Made by a program: the position numbers and the translations under genes. From contig NZ_LVJI01000003.1 of assembly GCF_001637225.1 (NCBI RefSeq), positions 1 through 64,000 of the forward strand: a DNA stretch of 64,000 nucleotides. The letters are read 5' to 3'. This stretch comes from Paenibacillus antarcticus. GTDB taxonomy: Bacteria > Bacillota > Bacilli > Paenibacillales > Paenibacillaceae. The notes beneath the pieces are model-generated. The model saw only the letters and a list, made by a program, of their open reading frames with translations. It was not told the origin of the DNA and made no database searches. Shown here in pieces: positions 1 through 8,613 of the stretch (position 1 is its first letter; every line of letters starts with the position of its first letter).

Positions 1-107
1 TAGTTCAATTCTTTACCTACACTCTTGTAGCTCATTCCCTTTTTGAGATAGAGATTGACTGCCTTTTTCTTAAATGCAACATCGTAAGTCTTCCTAATTT
101 CGCCCAT
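1..107 (-). CDS. IS3-family transposase OrfA, partial (window edge)
   Basis: Only the first 35 codons are inside the window; the gene runs off the left edge. They read MGEIRKTYDVAFKKKAVNLY and continue with KKGMSYKSVGKELN, the usual opening of the helix-turn-helix OrfA protein of IS3/IS150-type elements, which binds the element ends and works with a frameshifted OrfB integrase. The ATG at 107 is preceded by a clear AGGGGA ribosome binding site about eight bases upstream. Whether OrfB is intact cannot be seen. Confidence 0.75.
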   Translation of the reverse strand, partial: MGEIRKTYDVAFKKKAVNLYLKKGMSYKSVGKELN

Positions 108-174
108 AAAAAAATCCCCTCCATAATAGACAGATTAATCGGCTTGCTTTTTTCTGTCTACTATAAGGGGAGCA
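1..174 (-). mobile_element. Left end of an IS3-family insertion sequence
   Basis: Upstream of the OrfA start lies a short noncoding stretch containing the inverted pair TAGACAG (near 127-133) and CTGTCTA (154-160), and on the minus strand the sequence TGCTCCCCTTATAG beginning near 174. A TG-starting, CCCC-containing terminus like this fits an IS3/IS150 family inverted repeat, so the boundary is placed at about 174. The exact end and the target duplication cannot be confirmed without the other end of the element. Confidence 0.5.
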
Positions 175-274
175 TATCACAGTGAGCGGGTTCTTCTGTT
201 TCGTACAGTATTATTAATCCCATAATCATCGCTAGAACTGACCCCATCAGCATATGGATCGCTTCTTTATTCAT
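161..274 (-). pseudogene. Small membrane ORF interrupted by the IS end
   Basis: An ATG at 274 opens a 37-codon frame with one hydrophobic stretch (HMLMGSVLAMIMGLIIL). Its last residues and its TAG stop come from the insertion-sequence terminus, so the native 3' end is lost. The core AMIMGLIIL nearly matches AMIMGLILL in the EamA exporter encoded at 1477-2349, and the DNA of the two places agrees at 28 of 32 positions by eye. It may be a fragment of a related DMT transporter, or a genuine small membrane protein that was cut. The ribosome binding site is poorly spaced, so expression is doubtful. Confidence 0.3.
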
Positions 275-345
275 GTACCTCATTCATAGAGAGATAAATA
301 CTTTGGCGATACGCATCTAGTAGTGGATTAAAAAAAAGAGGGATT

Positions 346-1143
346 CTAAAGCTCTCTATAGGCTGGCTGCATCATACCTTGAGTGGGCTGATCCTCTTGG
401 TACTCATAATATTGCGACTGATCGGCCTCATGTATTTGTACTGCTACTGGCACTGAAGGCTGCTGATATGGCACATCCACATACATGATTCTGCGCTGAA
501 TTTGCATGAGTCCATTTACGACGCGAAGCGCGTTCCAAAAAAGCATAAGCCCAACGCCTACATACAGCATATATTGCTGATTATAGGTCCAATCGATATG
601 AAAATAACTAAACAAGGTATTTTCTAAAATATCAAGCTTCATTTCATTCATCAAAATGATATGCACGACTGGAAGAGCAATAAATCCTAATCCTAGTGAA
701 ATCACCGTTACCATAATAACAAAGAATACAATGCCTGTTACAAATCTTTGTAATACGAGCAGCAGATCTCGAATGAATAGCCCCCCGTCAAAACCTCTCA
801 CCATTCGCATTAACCAGTTCTGCCCAGATTCAGACTGTTGTTTGTAGGCATATGCAACAGGAGGAGTCGGTAACCCTAAAATTTGTCTAATCATGCTCTG
901 CTCAAAATTCACAATCCCATTCAACAGCTTAGCTACTCCAAAAAACAGCGGTATTCCGATAAAAATTGGAGCTAAACCGATGGATAGTGCAAGTCCCGTT
1001 ATCGCTACTGTAAAATAGATAATCCCTAAAGGGAGGGATAGCAAAAAATAGAGGATCGTTGCATAGGTTTTTGGATTAAAAAGCACCCAATTCACCTTAC
1101 CATTTGGTACCTTTGCAGGCGCTTCTATTGCCTTCATATTCAA
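346..1143 (-). CDS. Membrane protein with a 'sensor' domain
   Basis: A 265-residue integral membrane protein of the putative-sensor domain type (PF13796-like), a module usually found at the N terminus of Firmicute and actinobacterial sensor kinases and also alone. Hydrophobic helices lie near residues 28-70 (two long segments) and 125-210 (at least two more), separated by a cytoplasmic-looking segment with a conserved-looking QSMIRQILGLP motif. The C-terminal 35 residues are hydrophilic and rich in Q, Y and E. No kinase or regulator gene is adjacent, so its signalling partner is unknown. The family call rests on overall pattern rather than a catalytic motif. Confidence 0.55.
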   Translation of the reverse strand: MNMKAIEAPAKVPNGKVNWVLFNPKTYATILYFLLSLPLGIIYFTVAITGLALSIGLAPIFIGIPLFFGVAKLLNGIVNFEQSMIRQILGLPTPPVAYAYKQQSESGQNWLMRMVRGFDGGLFIRDLLLVLQRFVTGIVFFVIMVTVISLGLGFIALPVVHIILMNEMKLDILENTLFSYFHIDWTYNQQYMLYVGVGLMLFWNALRVVNGLMQIQRRIMYVDVPYQQPSVPVAVQIHEADQSQYYEYQEDQPTQGMMQPAYREL

Positions 1144-1476
1144 ACACTCCTTTGACTTCGTACGTCACATTTTGAGTTATAAATCCATTATATCCTCTTT
1201 ATTTGCCTGACATAACCGTCTTAGGGAGTGTCTGAACCTAGACTTTAGACTAGGACTGGTCCTGTTCAGATGAACTTATTGAAGCAAAGACGCTAATTTT
1301 CAACATATCCTTGTCACCGTTCTTTCATCCTTCGCATAGAGAAGAATCCTTCGTTGTTGGATCTAATCGTCATTTGAAGAAAACGTACATCTTTCAATGA
1401 GGCTGTTGACTAGGCAGCGCTCTTTCGAACCATTTCTGAAAATATAGAAAGACTAAAGAATCATTCCCTTGTTCCC
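1144..1476. other. Intergenic region with an imperfect hairpin
   Basis: No convincing gene is visible in this 333-base gap. It contains an inverted pair TCTGAAC (1231-1237) / GTTCAGA (1264-1270) enclosing a smaller CTAG...CTAG stem, and further on a phrase resembling an IS terminus (GAGGCTGTTGACT near 1400). It could be a relic of a small mobile element, but no ends or duplications can be defined. Confidence 0.3.
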
Positions 1477-2349
1477 TTATATCGCGATTGTTCGTTGATA
1501 CGTAGATAGCATAACTCCTGCTAGAATGAACAAAGACCCTAATATTTCTACACCTGTAATTGGTTTGGACAGTAATATTAATCCCATAATCATGGCTACA
1601 AAAGGCTCTAAATTTGATAGTACAGACGCTTTTGAAGCATCAACATGTCGAATGTTGTTATTCCATATCAGTGTGGCTATGCCGTGTACAACAACGGCAG
1701 TTCCGATCAGCAGCGCCCAATCCGTCATATTTGAGCTCATTCGTAAAGGTGTATCTAGCGAGAACGCAAACGGGATTGATACTATAAAACCCACTAGATT
1801 CGAATATAATGTGATCGTGAATGGATCTACTCTTTGCGAGAGTACCCTCGTCATAATAATCATAATTGCGAATGTTATCATCGTTACAACAATCCACATA
1901 AGTCCTTTGTCAAAATGTAACGAGGATCCACCGCCTATTACAACAACACAATAAATGCCTATGATCGCTAAAATGGACCCCATCAACATACGAACCGTTA
2001 ATTTTTCCTTCAAAAAGAGCGCTGCTAACAAGCCAGTTAATATAGGAGTCATAGCTAAAATGATCGCAGATGTTGTTGGGTCAGCTGTTTGTAGACCCTT
2101 GAAAAAGGACCATTGATTTATAAATACACCAATAACACCTAGTAATACAATGGATAGTACATCCGATTTATTCACTCGCTTGAAATTCTTGCTGTAAGAC
2201 GTTAATCCTACTAAAAATACCACAATAAATAAAAGTCTCAGTGATGTTAACAGACCGGGGGAAAAGTCCTCAACTAAGATCTTGCCAAACACAAAATTAC
2301 TACCCCATACGACTACACAAAAAGTGAGCCAACTATAAACTTTTAACAT
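1477..2349 (-). CDS. EamA/DMT-family transporter
   Basis: A 290-residue drug/metabolite transporter-superfamily permease. It shows the usual ten hydrophobic helices arranged as two EamA repeats (roughly residues 5-135 and 147-285). It opens with a GSNFVFGK-type motif in helix 1 and has the second-repeat signature SNLEPFVAMIMGLILL. Such proteins export amino acids, nucleosides or drugs by proton coupling; the substrate cannot be inferred here. The ATG at 2349 is preferred over the TTG one codon upstream. Upstream lie a TetR-type dyad and a terminator hairpin, so it may be repressor-controlled, although no TetR gene is next to it. Confidence 0.85.
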   Translation of the reverse strand: MLKVYSWLTFCVVVWGSNFVFGKILVEDFSPGLLTSLRLLFIVVFLVGLTSYSKNFKRVNKSDVLSIVLLGVIGVFINQWSFFKGLQTADPTTSAIILAMTPILTGLLAALFLKEKLTVRMLMGSILAIIGIYCVVVIGGGSSLHFDKGLMWIVVTMITFAIMIIMTRVLSQRVDPFTITLYSNLVGFIVSIPFAFSLDTPLRMSSNMTDWALLIGTAVVVHGIATLIWNNNIRHVDASKASVLSNLEPFVAMIMGLILLSKPITGVEILGSLFILAGVMLSTYQRTIAI

Positions 2350-2411
2350 CAATAATCACAATCACCCTTCAACAATACTGACTTCACGTCTCATCCATAA
2401 GCACCTAACCC

Positions 2412-2448
2412 AAAAAAAGACCGCCCCTCGTTAGGTACACGGTCTTTT
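2412..2448 (-). terminator. Intrinsic terminator or attenuator upstream of the EamA gene
   Basis: On the minus strand a GACCG...CGGTC stem flanked by A and T runs is followed by seven T residues. It sits about 60 bases before the EamA start codon, so it either ends transcription from the decayed gene at 2624-2978 or acts as a leader terminator for the transporter. Confidence 0.55.
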
Positions 2449-2450
2449 GT

Positions 2451-2463
2451 ACTGACGGTCAGT
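2451..2463. promoter_or_regulatory. TetR-type operator candidate
   Basis: The perfect dyad ACTGAC-G-GTCAGT resembles the core of many TetR-family operators. A TATAAT-like hexamer lies about 40 bases away in the direction that would feed the EamA gene. No TetR gene is present in the window. Confidence 0.4.
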
Positions 2464-2623
2464 AATTATCGGTTCTTCTTTATAGTATTTATTATAACCT
2501 CCATGCTTTATTCTTGCCCCTGATTCATAGAGGAATTACTATCCTCTTTCAAAAGTCTGTGAAGGACTCCGATGATAAACTCTACTTTCACTTTAACGAT
2601 ACGCTCACCGTAGTGGATTTTAA

Positions 2624-2978
2624 CTATTCTACTTCATAATAAGCTTTAACAGATCCTTTTAAAAAAATACAATCCGAAGCACAGTGTCCATCTGCAAATA
2701 AATAGATATTATATTCAGTACTCCACAGATCCAGAGACTGATGTCGATTTGCTTCCAATCTTCAATTCCGGTCTCAAGTTGCTCGAAATGATGCGGAATT
2801 GATGCTTCCATAATGTCTAAATAATTGTCGTGGTCTTCCGAAACATCGGTCCATTTCGGTTCAACCTTAATGTCCCACGGAAGTAAACCTCTGCTACCGG
2901 CGAAAGTGTATACGCCATTGATGTATTCGTAACAACGAACAATAAAGCCATTAACATGGAAATCATTTTTTTCTTCAT
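2624..2978 (-). pseudogene. Decayed gene for a small secreted protein
   Basis: An ATG at 2978 with an AGGTG ribosome binding site opens a textbook signal peptide (MKKKMISMLMALLFVVTNTSMA) followed by about 30 residues, then a stop. Downstream, a different frame gives a convincing C terminus (LWSTEYNIYLFADGHCASDC, then IFLKGSVKAYYEVE) ending at 2624. Protein-like stretches between them alternate between two frames (HYGSINSASFRAT; LKIGSKSTSVSGSVEY). The simplest reading is a secreted protein of about 115 residues carrying several frameshifts. A third frame is open across the whole region (117 codons, 2659-3012) but lacks a ribosome binding site and a signal peptide, so I judge it fortuitous. The function is unknown. 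Confidence 0.5.
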
Positions 2979-3107
2979 AAGTTTCACCTATCCTATAAGT
3001 TAGTAACAACATCCTATGCCTCTATTCACATTCAATAAGAATCTATGAAGACGACACCCTCCAACGAAGTAGATTATAAGAATTGTTAATTTTAAAATAT
3101 CAGATAC

Positions 3108-3170
3108 TCTCTCAAACATAATTGCTATCAACTGGTAGATTTTTGAGAGATTTTTAACATATGATAGTAT
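3108..3170 (+). promoter_or_regulatory. Promoter of the hybrid kinase gene with an overlapping inverted repeat
   Basis: TTGAGA (3143-3148) and TAGTAT (3165-3170) are 16 bases apart and form a plausible SigA promoter. The perfect 9-base inverted pair TCTCTCAAA (3108-3116) / TTTGAGAGA (3142-3150) overlaps the -35 element. It could be an operator for the downstream response regulator, or a terminator-like hairpin. Confidence 0.45.
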
Positions 3171-3190
3171 CCATAGGGGTGTGACTACAC

Positions 3191-6154
3191 ATGAAGAAAC
3201 TGATGGGTTGTCTGGGCGCGGCTTGCGCCTTGATCGCCATTATTTATATGATTTTTAGTGACCAGGATACGGGTTCAGTCAAAATTAAAGCCATAGACGG
3301 CGTGCTTGATCTGCGAGAGATCACAGAATCACCTTTTGTATCGTTAGCTGGCGATTGGAAATTCACTGCAGACTCTTTTGTCGCCCCAACTGACTTTCTG
3401 AGAGAAACGAATAATCTGATGGTACCTGGTGCCTGGGCATCAAATGTGAAATGGGGCTCCTATCAGTTAATCGTATATTTACCCGACTACTGGTCAGATA
3501 TTGGTCTGCGTGTTCGTAACATTTGGTCCGCTCATACGATCTACGTCGATGGTGAACTAATCTCGGAAAAGGGAACGGTAGCTGTATCTAAGAAAGAGAC
3601 TACCCCTAGTAATCCTTCCTATGAGGTGTACTTTAAACCAGAGGGCCAGCAACTACTAATCACCATTCATGCATCTAACTTCTACAACACAAGAGGTGGC
3701 ATTGTCCTACCGATCGACATTGGAGACGCTGAACTCATGAAGGAAGACGTGCATCGAGATCTTTCTCTGGAGTGGACAGCAACCTTATGCTTGCTGCTGT
3801 TCAGCATGTTCCATCTGACCATCTATTTGTTGCGAGCGAAAGATGAGGCTTTCTTGTACAGCGGACTGCACTTTCTAATGTTGGCAATAGTCATTGTATT
3901 ACGAGGGGAGCGACTACTCATTCGTGAGTTTCCATCATTCCCTTTTGATCTTTATTTTCGCCTGCAAGATACCTTTACCTTTGTGACCTCCATCTTGCTT
4001 ATTGTCTTTATTGTCAAAATGATTCCTTCCATCATGAAACAAAAGACGCTGTTTTTGCTTTTTCTTCCGATTCTGCTCTATGTATTCTTAAATATAATTC
4101 TCCCAGCGAGAACCGTATCGGTCGCACAGTTTGGGTTCTTTTACTACAATGATCTATTATTCCTAGGAATTATCGTTCGAATATTCTATTTAACTGTTAA
4201 AAAACGAATCAATATACAGAAGAACGAAGCCATCATTCTCATGCTGATGCTTATGTTTCTAGCCATATTTGCTATAAGCTCTTCGTCTGATAATTTATAT
4301 TTCTCCGGCCGTAACAATTTAAACAGAATCGGTTTAGTCGGATTTATGATGGCCATGAATGTTTTTCTCGGCATACGACTGATGAATCGAGCTGAAGAAT
4401 CGGAACAACTGACAGCCAAGCTGCAGAAGGTAAACGATGCAAAGGATGCTTTCTTGAAGGTCACTACACAAGATTTACAGAGACCTCTTCATGATGCCGT
4501 TCATTTAATGATGTCGGCTTCCCGTGAGCACGATCATCAGAAGCAGGGGGATCAATTATACTTAGCTGAGCAACTCATGGGGAACATGGTTTATTTATTA
4601 AGAGATCTACATGATTTTACTCGCATTCGATTTGATGATTACGCTATCCAACTTAAATCTACCAATCTTCGGATGGTCATGCTCCATGTCATTCAACTGA
4701 TGCAGCTAACATTCACGAAGAAGAATATCCACATAAATGAGAATATTTCGAAACAGCTTTACGTATGGGCCCATGAGCAGCGTCTGACGCAGGTACTCAT
4801 ACGTATAATGACAGAAATATCTCACGACACCGTGGAAGACAGCCTGAATATTGAATCCATACAGACTGGAGCGGATGTTTTACTTCAAGTCAGGACTAAC
4901 CGCGAATCAACGACCGGGAATTGGGATCGGCAGCATTCCTCGGGCCTCATGATGACGGAGGAGCTCATCTTGCATATGAACGGCGGATTAACATATGACC
5001 GTATGGAGAGCGGCATCCGCTTCACGGTCAGACTTGCTTTCAGCGAATTCAAAGAGCCGGTTACTGCAACTGAACACAAATACAACATACCATCTACCGT
5101 GTTCTCAGAAGACCAAGAGCTAGGGACGCTCTTAATTGTGGATGACGATGTGGTACATGCAGAAGTCATAATGGGTATGCTCAAGGACTCTTACAAGGTA
5201 CGCATCGCTTATACGGCTCAAGAGGCGCTTGACTACTATAGGAGTCACCCAGAAATAACAATGATGGTCATAGATGATATTATTCCAGGCGATATCAATA
5301 GTTTAGAATTGCTCCAGCAAATCCGTATACAGGCATCTTTAATGGAGCTGCCGATCTTAATGATGATTTCTTCCGAATATCCTAGACATATTGAAATGAT
5401 CTTTGCTTCTGGTGCTAATGATTATTTAATGAAGCCTTTTTCGAAAGAGACCTTGATGGCCCGCTTGAATGCTACTGAACAAACGAAGCAGTTTATGCTG
5501 AAAGCGATTGAGTATGAAATGGCGTTTTTGCAGAGCCAAATCAAACCGCACTTTCTATATAACGCGCTTAGCAACATCATTTCCTTTTGCTATACAGATG
5601 GAGAGCGCGCTGCTTATCTTCTAACCATGCTCAGTTCTTTCCTACGTTATATATTTGAGACGAGTCGGGATGGTCAATCTTCTTCACTGCAGAAGGAACT
5701 GGAAATTATCGAGGCTTATGTAGAGGTGGAGAAAGCTAGATTTGGTGAACGATTAACCTATGCCTATGACATCGATCCGTCTGTTGCTGCTGAGAATGTT
5801 CTGATTCCTAGTTTACTCTTACAACCTTTAGTCGAGAATGCGATTCGCCACGGCCTATTCGACAAAGAAGGTCCGGGACATGTTCAGGTCACGATTTCTT
5901 CGCACGCATCTTTCTTGAACATACGAGTCACCGATGATGGCGTAGGCATGTCAGCCAAGCTATGCGCTCAATTAATGGAGGGTTCGACTGCCCACCTCGG
6001 CATCGGATTTACGAATGTTCGTCGACGTGTACATGGTCTCACACAAGGCAATCTAGAGATTAGTTCCTTACCGGGCAAAGGAACAAGCATTCAATTAATG
6101 ATTCCCATGAAGGAGGAACGAGATGATGTGGAAAGTAGTCATCGTAGAGGATGA
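3191..6154 (+). CDS. Hybrid sensor histidine kinase (7TM, degenerate HisKA, receiver, LytS-type kinase)
   Basis: A 987-residue membrane kinase. In order: an N-terminal helix; an extracytoplasmic beta-sandwich (about 40-185) of the 7TMR-DISM sensor kind; seven hydrophobic helices (about 195-400); a HisKA/HATPase-like region (about 405-625) in which the phosphoacceptor position is Gln427 (TTQDLQRPL instead of S-H-E-L-R-T-P-L), so probably inactive; a receiver domain (about 643-760) with acidic DDD, acceptor Asp695 and a KPF lysine motif; and a His_kinase/LytS-type C terminus with His787 (QIKPHFLYN), an N box (LVENAIRHGL) and a G1 box (DDGVGM). The AGGGGTG ribosome binding site supports the ATG. 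It overlaps the downstream regulator gene by 32 bases, which indicates a cognate pair. The signal is unknown; the DISM sensor suggests a carbohydrate-like ligand, which is inference. Confidence 0.9.
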   Translation: MKKLMGCLGAACALIAIIYMIFSDQDTGSVKIKAIDGVLDLREITESPFVSLAGDWKFTADSFVAPTDFLRETNNLMVPGAWASNVKWGSYQLIVYLPDYWSDIGLRVRNIWSAHTIYVDGELISEKGTVAVSKKETTPSNPSYEVYFKPEGQQLLITIHASNFYNTRGGIVLPIDIGDAELMKEDVHRDLSLEWTATLCLLLFSMFHLTIYLLRAKDEAFLYSGLHFLMLAIVIVLRGERLLIREFPSFPFDLYFRLQDTFTFVTSILLIVFIVKMIPSIMKQKTLFLLFLPILLYVFLNIILPARTVSVAQFGFFYYNDLLFLGIIVRIFYLTVKKRINIQKNEAIILMLMLMFLAIFAISSSSDNLYFSGRNNLNRIGLVGFMMAMNVFLGIRLMNRAEESEQLTAKLQKVNDAKDAFLKVTTQDLQRPLHDAVHLMMSASREHDHQKQGDQLYLAEQLMGNMVYLLRDLHDFTRIRFDDYAIQLKSTNLRMVMLHVIQLMQLTFTKKNIHINENISKQLYVWAHEQRLTQVLIRIMTEISHDTVEDSLNIESIQTGADVLLQVRTNRESTTGNWDRQHSSGLMMTEELILHMNGGLTYDRMESGIRFTVRLAFSEFKEPVTATEHKYNIPSTVFSEDQELGTLLIVDDDVVHAEVIMGMLKDSYKVRIAYTAQEALDYYRSHPEITMMVIDDIIPGDINSLELLQQIRIQASLMELPILMMISSEYPRHIEMIFASGANDYLMKPFSKETLMARLNATEQTKQFMLKAIEYEMAFLQSQIKPHFLYNALSNIISFCYTDGERAAYLLTMLSSFLRYIFETSRDGQSSSLQKELEIIEAYVEVEKARFGERLTYAYDIDPSVAAENVLIPSLLLQPLVENAIRHGLFDKEGPGHVQVTISSHASFLNIRVTDDGVGMSAKLCAQLMEGSTAHLGIGFTNVRRRVHGLTQGNLEISSLPGKGTSIQLMIPMKEERDDVESSHRRG

Positions 6155-6896
6155 GAAACCGATTCTGGACCTGCATGCCAGATTGCTTGAAACCTATGGC
6201 CCCTTTCAAATTGTAGGTTGCTTCGAATCGCCATTTGATGCGCTGCAGGAAATACCGAATCTGGATGTGGACGCACTCGTGCTCGACATTGAAATGCCGA
6301 GAATGACGGGACTTCAACTAGCTAAGAATTTAGTCGAGAACGGTATTGACGTGCCTGTGGTCTTCACAACAGCCCACCAGCAATATGCAGTACAAGCTTT
6401 TCGCGTTCAAGCTCTGGATTACATCTTGAAACCGATGACCCTGAATATGGTTAAGCGGCTAGATGAACGCCTTCAGAAGTATTATGGTCAGAGACCAAAG
6501 CTCTCCAATAAGAAAGAGCTCTATGTCCAACTATACGGAGAAGCATCCATTAAGATAGGAGAGCAACTTGTAAAGTGGCCTACTCGCATAACGGAAGAAC
6601 TGTTCTACTATTTGCTACTTCATGAAAATAAATTGTGCTATAAGTGGAGAATTATTGATGACCTCTGGACGAATGGAGAGGAAAAACGAGCACTCTCTAA
6701 TCTGTATAATACAATTTATCGTATTAGGCAGCTGTTCATGGAGCTGGATATTCCAATCGTCATCGAACGTAGGCATGATGGTTACATTATGAATACCAAC
6801 AAGAGTATCGTAATTGAACCCAAAGAAAGGCCGGATGCCCGTCTGCTAGAATCAAAAGGATATCTATGGGCCTATCGTTGGATATCGATAGGTTAG
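6123..6896 (+). CDS. Response regulator with receiver and SARP/OmpR-like DNA-binding domain
   Basis: A 257-residue regulator. The receiver domain (2-118) has the acidic pair near residues 10-11 (VEDEK), acceptor Asp55 (VLDIEMP), a conserved Thr near 83 (FTTA) and Lys103 (YILKP). The C-terminal part (about 130-225) looks like the winged-helix of SARP/BTAD-type regulators (ELFYYLLLHENKLCYKWRII, then NTIYRIRQLF). The start at 6123 is fixed by AAGGAGGAACG just upstream and lies inside the end of the kinase gene. It is the likely phosphorylation target of that kinase. Its own operator may be the inverted repeat at 3108-3150. The targets are not visible from the sequence. Confidence 0.88.
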   Translation: MMWKVVIVEDEKPILDLHARLLETYGPFQIVGCFESPFDALQEIPNLDVDALVLDIEMPRMTGLQLAKNLVENGIDVPVVFTTAHQQYAVQAFRVQALDYILKPMTLNMVKRLDERLQKYYGQRPKLSNKKELYVQLYGEASIKIGEQLVKWPTRITEELFYYLLLHENKLCYKWRIIDDLWTNGEEKRALSNLYNTIYRIRQLFMELDIPIVIERRHDGYIMNTNKSIVIEPKERPDARLLESKGYLWAYRWISIG

Positions 6897-7011
6897 GCTG
6901 CTTAGAGGTGAAGCTCTCATAGGGGATCAAGGGTTTTGCTACGAAGCTATTGTTGCGAATTCATAATTTCATATGAATACAGAATATCTCAGTTGGTCAA
7001 TAGGATGGCAC

Positions 7012-7051
7012 AACAAAAGCCCCCATTTTGTGAAAAATGAGGGCTTTTGTT
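7012..7051. terminator. Bidirectional terminator between the response regulator gene and ahpF
   Basis: AACAAAAGCCC...GGGCTTTTGTT forms a long hairpin with A/T runs on both sides and can end transcription from both converging genes. Confidence 0.85.
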
Positions 7052-7073
7052 CGCTTACCTTAATAAATATCGA

Positions 7074-8612
7074 TTAATTTCGAATTAGATAATCGAAAGC
7101 ACCTAACGCTGCAGTAGCACCAGATCCCATCGAAATGATGATCTGCTTATAAGGACTATTCGTGCAATCGCCTGCAGCAAACACGCCAGGTAGATTTGTA
7201 GCCCCATGAATGTTTACAACAATCTCACCCATGCGAGTGCGTTCAACCATGTCACCTAACCAATCGGTATTAGGTACAAGACCGATCTGTACGAACACGC
7301 CCTGCAATTCAACATGCTTCGTTGCTCCTGTATCACGTTCCTCATAGGAAATCCCGTTAACTTTGTCAGTTCCAGTAACTTCTTTTGTTTGAACGTTCTT
7401 CAGTACCGTAACATTAGGCAGACTGTGAAGACGATCTTGCAGCACAGCATCAGCTTTGAGCTCTGGTGCAAACTCAAGCACAGTCACATGTCTCACAATA
7501 CCTGCAAGATCAATCGCTGCCTCAACACCAGAATTACCGCCACCAACAACCGCAACATCTTTACCAATGAACAAAGGACCGTCACAATGTGGACAGTAAG
7601 CCACACCCTTGTTCTTGAACTCCGCTTCACCAGGAACACCCATATTCCGCCAACGAGCACCTGTAGATAGGATGACCGTCTTACTCTTCAGAATAGCACC
7701 ATTCTCGAGTTCAACCTCGATTAGATCCTTCTTCTCAATACGCTTGGCACGCTGTAGATTCATCACATCGACGCCGTACTCTTTAACCTGCTCTTCAATG
7801 CTAGCTACGAGCTTAGGACCCTCAGTGTATTTGACACTGATAAAGTTCTCAATACCTACAGTGTCATTGACCTGACCGCCAAAGCGTTCAGCAACAATAC
7901 CTGTGCGAATCCCTTTACGTGCCGCATAAATTGCAGCACTTGCACCTGCTGGGCCTCCGCCAACAACAAGTACATCAAAGGGTTCCTTATTATCAAACTC
8001 TGAAGCGTCCGGAGCATTACCCATCTTCGCAAGAATTTCCTCAACCGTCATACGACCGCTCTCGAAAAATTCACCGTTAAGGTAAACGCTTGGCACAGAC
8101 ATAATCTCCTTGCTTTCTACCTCTTCTTTGAATGCTCCACCATCAATCATCGTATGCGAAATACCAGGATTGAGGATAGACATCAAGTTCAGAGCTTGTA
8201 CAACATCAGGACAATTATGACAGCTCAGGCTGATATAAGATTCAAACGTATATTCACCGCGAATGTTTTTGATCTGATCAATAACACTTTGCTCAACCTT
8301 AGGAGCTCGTCCACTAACCTGCAGTAGAGCGAGCACTAATGAAGTGAACTCGTGTCCTAATGGAATTCCAGCAAAGGTTACGCCTGTATCTTCACCCACC
8401 CGATTAACACTAAAGCTTGGTGTTCTAGATAACTGTGTTTTCTCTACCGTTATCATGGCAGACATACTGGAAATTTCATTTACTAGAGCCATCATCTCAG
8501 CAGATACATCATCGGAGCCTGCACTAACCTTGAGCACGATATCACTTTCCAAAAGCTCAAGATATTGAGCTAGTTGGGCTTTAATTTCTTGATCTAGTAT
8601 CATATTGCTCAT
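7074..8612 (-). CDS. ahpF: Alkyl hydroperoxide reductase subunit F
   Basis: A 512-residue flavoprotein disulfide reductase that passes electrons from NAD(P)H through FAD and two redox centres to AhpC. The N-terminal double-thioredoxin-fold region carries Cys131-x-x-Cys134 (SCHNCPDV). The TrxR-like part has an FAD-binding GGGPAG (217-222), the second redox pair Cys339-x-x-Cys342 (CPHCDG) and a NAD(P)-binding GGGNSG near 356-361. The length is normal for AhpF. It lies one base downstream of ahpC and is surely co-transcribed from the PerR-type promoter at about 9260-9298. Confidence 0.97.
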   Translation of the reverse strand: MSNMILDQEIKAQLAQYLELLESDIVLKVSAGSDDVSAEMMALVNEISSMSAMITVEKTQLSRTPSFSVNRVGEDTGVTFAGIPLGHEFTSLVLALLQVSGRAPKVEQSVIDQIKNIRGEYTFESYISLSCHNCPDVVQALNLMSILNPGISHTMIDGGAFKEEVESKEIMSVPSVYLNGEFFESGRMTVEEILAKMGNAPDASEFDNKEPFDVLVVGGGPAGASAAIYAARKGIRTGIVAERFGGQVNDTVGIENFISVKYTEGPKLVASIEEQVKEYGVDVMNLQRAKRIEKKDLIEVELENGAILKSKTVILSTGARWRNMGVPGEAEFKNKGVAYCPHCDGPLFIGKDVAVVGGGNSGVEAAIDLAGIVRHVTVLEFAPELKADAVLQDRLHSLPNVTVLKNVQTKEVTGTDKVNGISYEERDTGATKHVELQGVFVQIGLVPNTDWLGDMVERTRMGEIVVNIHGATNLPGVFAAGDCTNSPYKQIIISMGSGATAALGAFDYLIRN

Positions 8613-8613
8613 C

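Noticed and set aside
2513-2643. Minus-strand frame with VKIHYGERIVKVKVEFIIGV
   Set aside because: It is open for about 43 codons but lacks a start with a ribosome binding site and overlaps the end of the decayed secreted-protein gene. No family was recognised with confidence.
2659-3012. 117-codon minus-strand frame as a real gene
   Set aside because: It has no ribosome binding site, and a signal peptide with a good site lies in another frame over the same bases. The C-terminal residues also read better in a different frame.
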